The notes beneath the pieces are model-generated. The model was not told where the DNA came from and ran no database searches. It was given only the letters and a program-made list of their open reading frames with translations. Shown one piece after another: positions 49,301 through 60,300 of a DNA stretch of 64,000 nucleotides. Source of the DNA: Dipteris shenzhenensis (Eukaryota; Polypodiophyta; Polypodiopsida; Gleicheniales); assembly GCA_047967505.1 (NCBI GenBank), contig CM106540.1; one strand, 5' to 3'. Position 1 is the first letter of the stretch. Each line of letters starts with the position of its first letter. A program made the position numbers and the translations under genes.

Positions 49301-52300
49301 CCTCAAAGAAGCACCTTGAAGTCGGGAACAAAAGTATACAGACAACTGCACGAAAAGCTGTACGGTCGACAGTGTACGGATGCCAGTGTATGGATTTCTG
49401 TGTACGGACGTAATGTACAGATTTCTGTGTACGGACGTATGGTCCTCCTTCCTGTACGGACAATCGGCGCAGATCTGTACGGAACAAGTAGTACGGCGTA
49501 GGTACGGACTAGCTGCGAATGTACGGCTGTACGGAACAGTTCGTACGACTTGTACGGACAACATCGCAAGAGTAGTGTACGGGATGACGAGTTGTAGTAC
49601 GGCAGTTCGTACGTTGTACGGCGACTGTACGACGCATGATAGTACGGATGTACGGACGGGATCTGCGAGCAAGAGCTTGGAGCAGGGAGAGCTTGCAGAC
49701 AAGGAGCAGGGAGTAGGGCAGGGAACTAGGAGCAGGGTCTTGCTGCTCTGATACCAAATGTTAGAAACAAGAGAGTGAGAGAGGAGGAAGCAAGAGAGCT
49801 GAACGTAGTACTTGCAATAGAAGAAGTGACTAATACAAGAAGTAGGATGGGTTTTGTCTAAGTGACAAAACCTTATCCTTCACTAACCGTAGTTAGTGAA
49901 CTAACTGTGGTTAGGGGGGAAAACCTCTAAATGAAGGAAAAGTGCCCCTAACCTACTAATTACATTACATTGGTCATTGCTGAATTGTAATAATAATTCT
50001 AACACTCCGTGCCAAAACAAATTTTCTTGTTGTTTGCCAACCATCATTTGGAGTCTTTTCCTTCGCTTTTGCTTGAGCTACCGGGAGAGTGTGAGTAGTC
50101 CCATTGTTGGTGAGAGTAGCCTTAGCCTTTCCCTTATCTTGAACAATAGAAACTAGCTTATTAATTTTGTTTTTAATACCAGACGTCCCAGGGGCATCCT
50201 TATTTGTTACCAGAGGAGGCATAGCCTTTGGAGGAATCTTATGTAAGGCTAGAGGACATTGCAAAGCCACATGTCCAAATTTCTTGCATTCAAAACAAGC
50301 TCCTGCAAAAAAGACCCCATTTGAGCTTGTAGAATGCACTTCCCCTTGCCACATTATTCACCGTGACTGAATATGATTTTGGTGTTGGGAAATCCGTGTC
50401 TCACAAAATGCAAAACCTATTGGAGTTTCCATTCTGCCTGGGTGGACACACCAGCTTTCCTAAAGAGGCTGCAATTTTCAGCAACAGTTTTTCCAAGCAT
50501 TGACGGGAATCCACCACCTCAACCCAAATTGGGTAGCGAGGCCTAATCAAAGAGGGATAGTCTTGTGTGGGAGACCAAGGCAAAACATGCACCATTTGTT
50601 GCTCGTAATAAAGGGGGGAATGCTCTAGAAGCATTTGCTTATGCTGTTCATCTGTCATGATTACTTCAAAAAAACGGTTGGGCTGCATAATGAACTTTCT
50701 AAACAAAACATCCATCTAAAGTGCGTGTCAGCCAATTTCCCACATCTGCAGCAACTAGCATACGACCCGGAAAAAAGATAATCACTGCATGCTTGGCATA
50801 AACCTTGATCAGATCCACTATATCATCCACCTCTTCAGTCATAATGACTGAAAGGACTTGCTCTTTCCAATCTTTTCGGGTGTCTTCAAACCCCTCATGC
50901 ATAACCTCATAGACTAGTTGCGCCTTATAGAAGGGTCATCCTGACCCATAGCTTGCTTCTTATTTTGAACCAATCTCTCTTTGTTGTATGTCGTGTCATA
51001 CTGATATGCTGCCATCTCTATACAGCAAGAAAATTGAGAATTTGAAATGTGTGTTGCTTTAAGTATATATGATCAGCAAGGTGGAACAAAACCCCCCAAA
51101 AGGAAGGGTTAGAAAAAGGAACACAAAAGGCATATGGACAGCCTGGCTCCCGAAACAAGAAGACTACTTAGACAAAACATACCAAATAGTAGAGAATATG
51201 GACAGAAAAGCTATCTCTAGCAAGTAGAGAAAGGTATAAACAGGAAAAATGCAATGAACAAAAAAGGGCGAACTGTGAGGTGACGAACAGCATAAGACAA
51301 CGAAAGGAAACAGGTCCAAAAACGTCCACAGGTATCGCACATGCAGATTGCAATGTAAGCGTAGGGAAAGAGGCGAGCAAGAAGAGCACACAACCCAAGA
51401 CACACTCACTTGCAATGGGCAGCAACACGAGCATAGGCAAAAAGCGACCAAGAAGCGTAGAGGGTCCTACGAAGTGTCTCACGATCAAGAATATCCTCTT
51501 GAATGAAGAAACCAACCAGAAAAGAGGCACCGGGAGTAGGCAAACGGTAGCAGCAAGGAGAGGCGGAAGGAGCAGAAGCATCCCGTTGGCCTGGCAGACA
51601 GGACTAAGGTTTGATGAAGCGCTAGAACACCATCACTGCCACTATTCACGCTCACCTCTCATTGTCACTTACACACGTGTGTGCGTGCGTGTGTCTGTGT
51701 GTGTGAATCTTGCAAACGTGGCTCGTTTGGTGAAGGTAAAGGCTTGACTTTGTTATAGAGGACCCCTTTTTTTTGAGCCGTCGCTGAGTGGGCAGTGGGT
51801 TGCTGATAAGTACTGGGTAAGTCGCCTTGATTTCAGAGATCTGTTAACGTGATTGCAGCTCGCTAAGGACAGCTCTTGGGAGTTCTGTATCTTGCATAAG
51901 CCTCTCTGCCATGGAGATAAATGAAGGCCTGGGCTCTAGAGATGCAGACCATTACTATACGACCTGACGGACTATATAGACCTGCTTACTGCACATCTGG
52001 CATGAATTGAATGCACGGATCTCTGCCTAGCACGCTCGTGAACTGTTGATAGGAGGCTTGGACCAATTAACAATCATGGTCATATTAGAGACGTGTTTTG
52101 ATACTGACAGTGTTGAATGAGATCCCTACTGCGGGCTATTCACACATAGTTGAGCTGCTGTGTAATGAAAACATTCTCTCTGAAGCATGACACGATTGCC
52201 AGCCACTCGTGGATGTTGGCGGCGGGCAGACTGTGTGGCTAACCGTTGTTGTAAAGCGCACTATGTGAGGCAGTGAGTTTACTTCAAGACTGGCCTATCT

Positions 52301-54086
52301 TACCCATCCCCAAAAGATCTTTGCCGTGTAATTTAATATTGCAGCACTTTGGAATGTTGAGCGTTCTGACCCCTCTGCTATTGCAGACAGACTGTGGGAG
52401 GCATGCCCGTAGTCTGAGGCATCCCTGACTTCTTGGAGTACTGTACTAGGCTGGCGTGGCACAATCCTGAGCCCCTTTTGAATATTGTCACTCCAATACT
52501 CCTTTGCGAAGCCTTTGGACGAGCCTTCTTCTTCAAATTTTGACTTATACTTTTCTTCTTCCTTTGAGAGTGCACCACAAGTACTTTCAAGCTCTCTCTT
52601 TATCTTCAAAACCTCACACGAGAAAGCTTGATTTTCTTCTTTTTGCTAATAAACTTGGAGCGTAGCCTTGCTCTGATACCACTGTTACGTAAGCAAAGAC
52701 TCATTAGGTCCACAAATTTATGACCTACTAAAAGGGATAGAGAAGAAAGTGACGTAGCATGGGGTCCAATCAGCCCCCTCTAGATTGTGGCTTTTGATTC
52801 CCATCTAGAGTGTTTATAATTAGATATTACAAAAATTAAAGAGCCAATAATAGTGCGTCCAAAAGCATCCCTTGTCCACAATTGGAGGGATTGCTCAACA
52901 TAGCTTCAAGGCTTAATATGCCCTCATCAAAATTAATGAAATAAATTAGCCCACGGCTTAATGTTCATTTTTCTTACAATCTCCATGGACTTGATCAACC
53001 ATTTGATACTTCGTTCATTCCAAATTGTTTTCACCATCTCCATTCCTCATTATCAAACTCAGTACTTAACAATCAATTGATGAATAATCACACCAACTTA
53101 ATCATCACACCAACTAATCCCAACACAATTACACTTGATATACAAACATGTCCAATTGCAATAACACCATTCACAGTAGTGACATTATTATTAACATGGA
53201 ATCATCCACAATAGTGCAGTTAGACGTCCCCAATGAAACCACGCAAAGCATCCATTAGGACCCTCCCTTTGTTCGGTGTGCTCCTGTAGAATACTTCACT
53301 ATAGTTAACATGACTATAAAATAAAATAATATCCCTAGCAAGTAATGTAGGAAACTTATAATTTTAGTAACACATTACTCTTAATTTTGTTTAAAGTTTC
53401 TTGCAAAGTCCCTTCTTTCCTTGTTGCTCTTTCACTTGCTTAATAAAAACATTAATTTGTAAGATTGGATATATTCTAGGCTTATGAAGGTATATACTTT
53501 GTTAAGGGAAGCATAATGTTCCCTTGACGGCGCCTCACTTCAATGCCCAAGCAATAATGCATTAAGGGCAACTTTTGGATTCTAAGCCAAGGCTATGGTA
53601 CTCTTCTCATTATAGAAGATTCACCGTGGGCTGAATGAACATCTTCCCCTAAGAGCTATCTGAGCTATATGGCTTCATATGCAGAGGTAGGAAGAGAAAT
53701 GTACTCAGCTCTATTGTAAATAATCCTATGATGGCTAGCAGTCTCAATACATAATTGGTGTGAGGAAACATGGGACTGCCCAATCAAAATCCTTAAAGAG
53801 TGGGGGAGGTGGATCTGTGAGTAGCTTGGTGTGTCGATGAAGCCCTCCTCTGATTTCCAAACCTCAATAGAAGGCTATAGATACATTGTTCATCATTGAG
53901 GGGCAAGAATTGGAGTGGTGGACCCATTCCATTATCTTGGGATTAGGGTACCTTCCAATTACAAGTGGCATGGTGCTTTGAAAAGAGAATAGCAGAAAGA
54001 GTGGGCAAAACTTCTAGACTCCCCTTACTAGTTTGAAGAACGCTACCCGCCAACCAGTTGGACAGAGATGAACCGAAATCAAATTC

Positions 54087-54129
<43 letters not shown>

Positions 54130-54337
54130 ATTAATGTCTACGGGAAGGCCAAAAAAGCCTATGAAACCATGAACTGAAATCAACATGAGAGTCCACCCCC
54201 GATAAGGGGAACAAAGGTATCTATCACACCTCCAAGGAAAGAAACTATTGATGAAACTATGAAATGCAGGAAAGACACTACTATGTGATGGTTTCTTTAT
54301 AAGAAATATCTGGAGTTTCTCTTTATGATTCAGAACT

Positions 54338-54373
<36 letters not shown>

Positions 54374-57300
54374 AAATGGGTTGTTTTGTGAGTTTTCTTG
54401 AAATTTATTAGGACTTACAGAAGAATTGAATGGCAGCTCCTTAGTCGGTTTACCTAGATCTGCTAGATTCTAAAAGTCAGGGCATCTCATTAGGGAGGGC
54501 TCCTATGTGGTGCATGCGCCCAGACAGGCGTAGGATTTCCGCTGTACCAGCCAACACAGGGTCAGTGAACCAACCCAGGCCAGGTTGGTTGACCCGATCT
54601 AGGTCAGTCAACCAGGTGACCCGACCAGGGTGACCCGGCCAGGTATACTTGACCCGGGTTTACCAACCCTGGTTCGTACTTGGGAAACCCGACTCAGATC
54701 CAGCCGGAATCAGACCCTAAACAAATCCACTGCTTGTTCACAGTTCCCATGCAATATTCTGTGTACCTTGCCTCAAGTCCGATAGCATTTTTTTCTCTCT
54801 CTTGCCATCTACCGTTTCACGCTTCTGCATGTGCAACATTTGACAAAATCGAGCCACTATTTATTCAACTAGTCTCGACCAAGTCCAAATCAAAGGATCA
54901 TGATGCTATTCTTCCTATTTTCAGATCTGCGAGTAGGTCTTTCGTACTTCGGTGAATATTATTTCCAAATCTCCCGGAAGTTCTGTTCCTTTTCCAAGAA
55001 TTTATAAATGGAGGATCAGGATGCGATGGTGTTTTTATCAAATATATCTGGAGTTTTTCTCTATGAATAAGATAACGGGGGAGGGAGAGAGAGAGAGAGA
55101 GAATCTATTGCTTATTATTATTTAGATTGCAGGAGAATGCCAAATCCTTAAGAACACAACTTGACCAACAGACGACTGTTGTTGAAAAGCTCATTTCAAA
55201 CACCAAGGTATGTTCAATTGTCGCACCTTTTTGTGTGTCAAAGTTGGGTTTCACAAATTGCAGGGTTTTATATACTTGATGGGTTGTCTTAGCCATAGAT
55301 AATTCCGTTCAAATCATGGACTAATGTTTTGAGGTTTTAACTCCATATAGCTGCTGGAAAGCAAGATCCAGGAAGCAAAATCAAAGAAAGATACTCTCAA
55401 AGCTCGAGCACAGTCTGCCAAGTATGCTTTACATCATTTCTACACTTTGTTTCCTTGTTCATACATAGTAATGATCAACACCTCCCTTCTCCTCGCTCCT
55501 CCTTTCTATCCTTCCACACCCTCTGTGTTTTTACAGCTATTGGAATTCGTGAATTATTGAGGGGGACAACATGAAACCATGCGTTGGGGCAAGGAGTACG
55601 TAAACATACTACAATTGTGGGCATTTCCAGGACTTCTCAAAAGGTGAATGAAATGCTAGGGAATATCAATACCAGCAGTGCTTTAGCAGCTTTTGACAAA
55701 ATGGAAGAGAAAGGTATGAGCTTACTTATCTAGTTTGATATTTTGATGGGGAAAACTGTGATGTAGGCAATGAATTAATGTCTGGATGTATCTTAGGCAT
55801 GTGATACGACTTGTGGTGAAAAAGAAAAGTGAAGATGCCTTCCTTACAGTTTGTGCTTTGCATGATAGAGCCGATTCATTGATGCTGTCTGAGTAATCTC
55901 TTCATACTGACATTCCAAGTTGAAGTCAGCTTAGAATTAGAACTTATGAATATAGAGTGTTTTCAAGTTGGCCTTTGAAACTATGTATTGTACCTCATCT
56001 GTAGTATAGTGCAATTTTACATGCACCTAGATCATCTATCTGGAGCAGCCCTCTGAGAGTAGACAGGAGCAGCAAGAAGGGGATCCTTGGGTCTATCCAC
56101 AGGAGGTGAAGGTGAACCTGAAGGAGCTGCAGATGAGCTTGAGTGTCAGCCCACCTAGGCTGAGGTTCCGGACAGCAAAGTGGAGAGATTCTTTGGACGA
56201 AGAGTTTCCATACGCTCAGTCGAGCATGCGGGCTCAAAGATATAGAGATGCTAGGAATTGAGTAGGAGAACCTTTTGGTATTGTATACTGTCCAGTTTGT
56301 GGACGGACGAAAATATAAAGTGTTGCTTCTATATTTCTTTGAGCACAGTCTATTTGCTAGTCTGCACATACACATGAATGTTGTGAAGTACACACACTTG
56401 ATGAAGCTTGATTCTATAGTGAAACACTTCCCCATGTAATTCTTGGGCTAAACTATCAGTCTTCCGTTGCTGCGGGATACCCTCTGGTGGGATTTTGGTT
56501 TTCTAGCATGGTATCAGAGCCCTGACGGAAGTTCTCGGGAAGTGGAGCTCGAAGGCAAGGACCTTGCTGAAGGACGACCTTGATTCATTTGCTCAGAGGA
56601 ATTAGCTTTGGTGTTTGAAGGATTGTACCAAGACGGGAGGCTCAGGTTCAGGTAAATGCCTGAAGGATAGTACCTAGGGGGAGGCTCAGGTTCAGCCAGA
56701 TGTACGACACTCTAAACCCTTTTCCTATTTTAGTTCATTATCATGGCCAAATCCCAAACTTTGGTGAGACATGCAAGCTCGACGGGACCAGACCAACTAC
56801 CCCTTGTAGAAAATGAAGGTCTGGCGCCACTTCGTGTTGAGAGAGTCGTGGGGGATTGCGATCGGGCCAGAGCTGATACCTCAGGCCACCATGACTACTC
56901 CAGCCACAACAACCTCGGTGGCAGTGACAATGCTAGTAGACCCTATCTTAGTGAGAGCATGGCATATTCGGGATGCGGAAAGCCTTGGCTATCATTGTGG
57001 CTACGATGGCAGATATGGTGCTGCCGCATATTCAGATGGTGGACACTTCTTTCGAGGCTTGGACGATTTTGATGGCGGACACTTCTTTTGAGGCCTGGAC
57101 GACTTTGAGGGATATGTATGAGCTCGACTATGAGGCGAGAAGCTTGCACCTTGAGACAGAGTTGTTTGACATGAGTATGCATGAAGAGGAATCGGTACAG
57201 AAATATATCACGAAGATGAAGGTGGTGCGGGATCAACTGGCGGCAATTGGTCAAAGCACAAGCTCGAACATGATGAGAAGACTATTGCTAGGAATGCTCT

Positions 57301-60300
57301 CCTGTGGAGCTGTAGTAGCTGTGTGACTACGATTACTGTAGGGCATAGGGCGATGCCAGTAAGTTTTGAGGAACTAGTTCCATTACTGATGCAGTAAGAA
57401 GCTTGGAAAAAGAAGTACAACGTTATTGACAAGGATGACGAGGCCCTGATAGCTCGGGACAAGAGCAGAGGCAAGGTCAAGGGTAAGCCTAGCACAAGCA
57501 AGCCCAAAATTGACGATGGAGCGGACTCTTCGGATGGAGACAATAAGAAAAAGAGAGAGAAAGAGAGGAAGTGCTTCTACTATGATGAGCCATGACATTT
57601 TGTGAAAGATTCAAACAAGAAGGCTAATAAGAAGAAGAAGGGTGCCAGAGTCAGAGGAGTCGGCTCAGGTGGTGATGTGGGAACTTTTCTTGGTGGCCAA
57701 TCCGTGTGCTGCTGAGATTAGGTACATGGACCCCAGTGTTACAGTCAGGACGTTTGACATTGAGGATTGGTCAGAAGAGGAGTCAGAATCCTTTGTAAAG
57801 GTGATGGACAGCGACGGGTGCCTAGGGTCATCTGGGTGCTTGATTGGTGTTACTGAAGCGGAGGGGGATTCTTTGACAGGACTTGAAGACTCCGAGTCAG
57901 ACGGAGCCTGTGACTTAGAGAGGGACAGCAATACAGAACCACAGTTGAGCTTGACGGTCTAGGTAAACTGGATTTGTGCTTGGGATATGATGTCTCGGGT
58001 ATGTTGTTTGGTTGTAGACCTAGCCAGATGATGGACGGGTTGAAACAGTGCTTAGATGACTTCAAGCTGTTCACCCATCATGAGGGGGACAATTGGAGGA
58101 TGCTGGCGGAAGAGCTCGAGTTCATAGGCGGGTTCGTGATTGAATGTGGTGGTGTCATCAGGGGCTCTCAAATATGGACCTGTTGTAACAGACTCGTGTC
58201 AAAAGCGGAACGGGACCGAGCGGAACAAGAGTCACTGGTTGAAAAGCTAGCGAAAGACTATGACGACACCGGACTGTTCGAGAGGGCTATGACACAAGAG
58301 CTACTAGAGCATCTTCATTGACGGATTGGTATTGGGCCAAGATGGGTTGGTGAGAGGGGGTGTTGGAATATGAAAGGTCACCTCCCCGTCTGTAAGCCCC
58401 CATATGAGGAGCGCATTGGGGGGGTGGACCTAGGGTTTGAGGAAATGCCACATGGGCAGCACCCTGGTTGCCATGTGGACACCATTCAGACATCAAGAGA
58501 GAGAAGTGTGGGGCTGCCACATGGGCAGCGGACAGGCTGCCATGTGGGCAGACCACCTCACACCATACCTGGCTGGGAAGGGAGGCCTGAGGTGTACAGA
58601 ATAACCACGCAAGGACTACGGAAGCTGCAGCACAGATCCGGTGGCTGCAGGACAGTGCTGAGGTGTGCAATTGTACGGCTACATGGCGGAACCCTTGCAG
58701 CAGTTGTTGGAGCAGTATTTGGAGTTGATATATTACCTGGATAGAGGATGGACCAGCAGGGTACAGGAGGCCAGAAACAAAGGGCTGAAGGGGACAGAAC
58801 CTTGCCCTTATATAGGGCCTATTTGGTCTGGTTGGGACCAGCCAACCAGGTCGGCTGATAGACCTGCAGAAGTTGGCCGGGGGGGCTGCATGAGTCAGCT
58901 ATTAACCCCCCTCCTGGTCGGTCCATTTGGAGGGCCTTGTGCCCTAAGGTAGGCCACAAGACCTCATTATTCATCATTTGGAGCTGCCCTTTGAGAGCAG
59001 ACAGGAGTAGCAAGAAGGGGAGCCTTAGGCCTATCCATAGGAGGTGAAGGTGAACCTGAAGGAGCTGCAGATTGAGCTTGAGTGGCAGCCTACCTAGGCT
59101 GAGGTTCCGGACAGCAAGGTGGAGAGATCCTTTGGACGGAGATTCTACATATGCTCAGTGGAGCATGCCGGCTCAGAGATCTAGAGGCGTTAGGCTTTTA
59201 CTAGGAGAACCTTTTGGTATTGTATCCTGTCCAGTTTGTGGACAGACGGAAATATGAAGTGTTGCTTCTATATTTGTCTCTGAGCAGTCTATTTGCTAGT
59301 CTGCACATACACATGAATGTTGTGAACTACACACTTGATGATGCTTGATTCCATAGTGAAACACTTCGGCATGTAATTCCTGGGCTAAACTATCAGTCTT
59401 CCGCTGTGGGATACCCTCTGGTGGGACTTTGGTTTCTAACAAAATGGTGGGGAGCATTATGCTTTGCATATCACCAAATTTTTTGAGATACATTGACTAC
59501 AATTTGGTTGAACGTCCTTGTTTGCTTGATGCCATGATGGAAATTTTCCTCTTTTCTCCACCAGCAGCACATGTTTTGAGTGGCAATATTATTTCCTGCT
59601 TGAAGTTACTAGCTGCCAGATTCTCATCCTTTGGTTGCTTTGACCTATGTGTTTGAGAGTCATGCAAGGAAGTAGCTGGCCTTGGTCAATTTGGGCCAGA
59701 GGGCGGAGATCTGTGCAGTCAAGGCAGGAAACTAATACTATACGTGGTCAAATATATGAAAGGGGTTGTTTAAGTTAAATTTCCTTTTGAAGAAGTGAGC
59801 AGACAAGGGCTTATCGTTGCCGTTGAATATTTGCCAGGATGTGTTTAGATGATACATTTCTCTTTGCAATGTTTGCAACTTATTATGAAACTAAATTCAC
59901 ATACATCCACCTGTTCACTCTATGTAATGCAAGCCATGCATAAGTGACACTGTTTATATCCTCTCCTCTGTTTCTAAACCTTTGAAGGGGAGACTCAGAG
60001 AAAATTTTTACATCCTTCCATTCGAGGTGGCAGTTCATATATATCTCTCTCGGCTTGCTCATTGGAAGTATCAAGGCCTTCAACCATTGAAGAGTTGAGA
60101 ACAGCATTAGATTTAATAATTTGTTATAGCATGTCACTGAGATTAATTGAAAGAGCATTTGCATCTTCATCAGTATGTATGTCTGTTGTGCTCTTTTCAT
60201 TCGATTTGCAATTTGTCCTTTTGTCAAGGCCCTCCATGTCTGTTAAACAACCTACTTGGACATGGCCTTGTAGTTGCTGCTCTTGAGGCTGAAGCGGAGG

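Larger units (their letters stand above)
44387..50004 (-). mobile_element. Nearly complete Copia retrotransposon lacking its 3' LTR
   Basis: On the minus strand: a 245-bp 5' LTR (50004-49760), primer binding site (49757-49746), leader of about 1 kb, gag, protease, integrase, RT and RNase H ending near 44411. No 3' LTR or polypurine tract follows; LINE sequence begins at about 44386. A few frameshifts break the polyprotein. Order PR-IN-RT-RH defines Copia. Confidence 0.92.
56025..59441 (+). mobile_element. Non-autonomous Copia-like LTR element in VIPP1 intron 8
   Basis: A partial 5' LTR (about 56025-56508), primer site (56509-56520), gag, an unidentified frame, polypurine tract GAGAGGGGG (58352-58360) and a complete 1,081-bp 3' LTR (58361-59441). 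The two LTRs match from about 56031 and 58975 to their ends. There is no protease, integrase, RT or RNase H in the 1.84-kb interior. The 5' LTR has lost roughly 600 bp at its outer end, so no TSD can be read. Confidence 0.88.

Noticed and set aside
49208-49751. Several frames on both strands of the Copia leader
   Set aside because: They arise from the repeated GTACGG text and have no domain.
50005-50009. Complete target-site duplication for the 44-50 kb Copia
   Set aside because: CTCCG adjoins the 5' LTR, but no matching copy is found at the other end because the 3' LTR is lost.
51164-51581. 137-codon Leu/Phe/Cys-rich minus-strand frame
   Set aside because: It looks like a membrane protein but overlaps another hydrophobic frame in a purine-rich tract (plus strand) next to LINE ORF1; best explained as LINE 5' UTR composition.
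5266-56520. TGGTATCAGAGC sites as possible tRNA genes
   Set aside because: Each is only a 12-base primer binding site beside an LTR end; no cloverleaf can be drawn around them. No tRNA, rRNA or CRISPR array was seen in the window.
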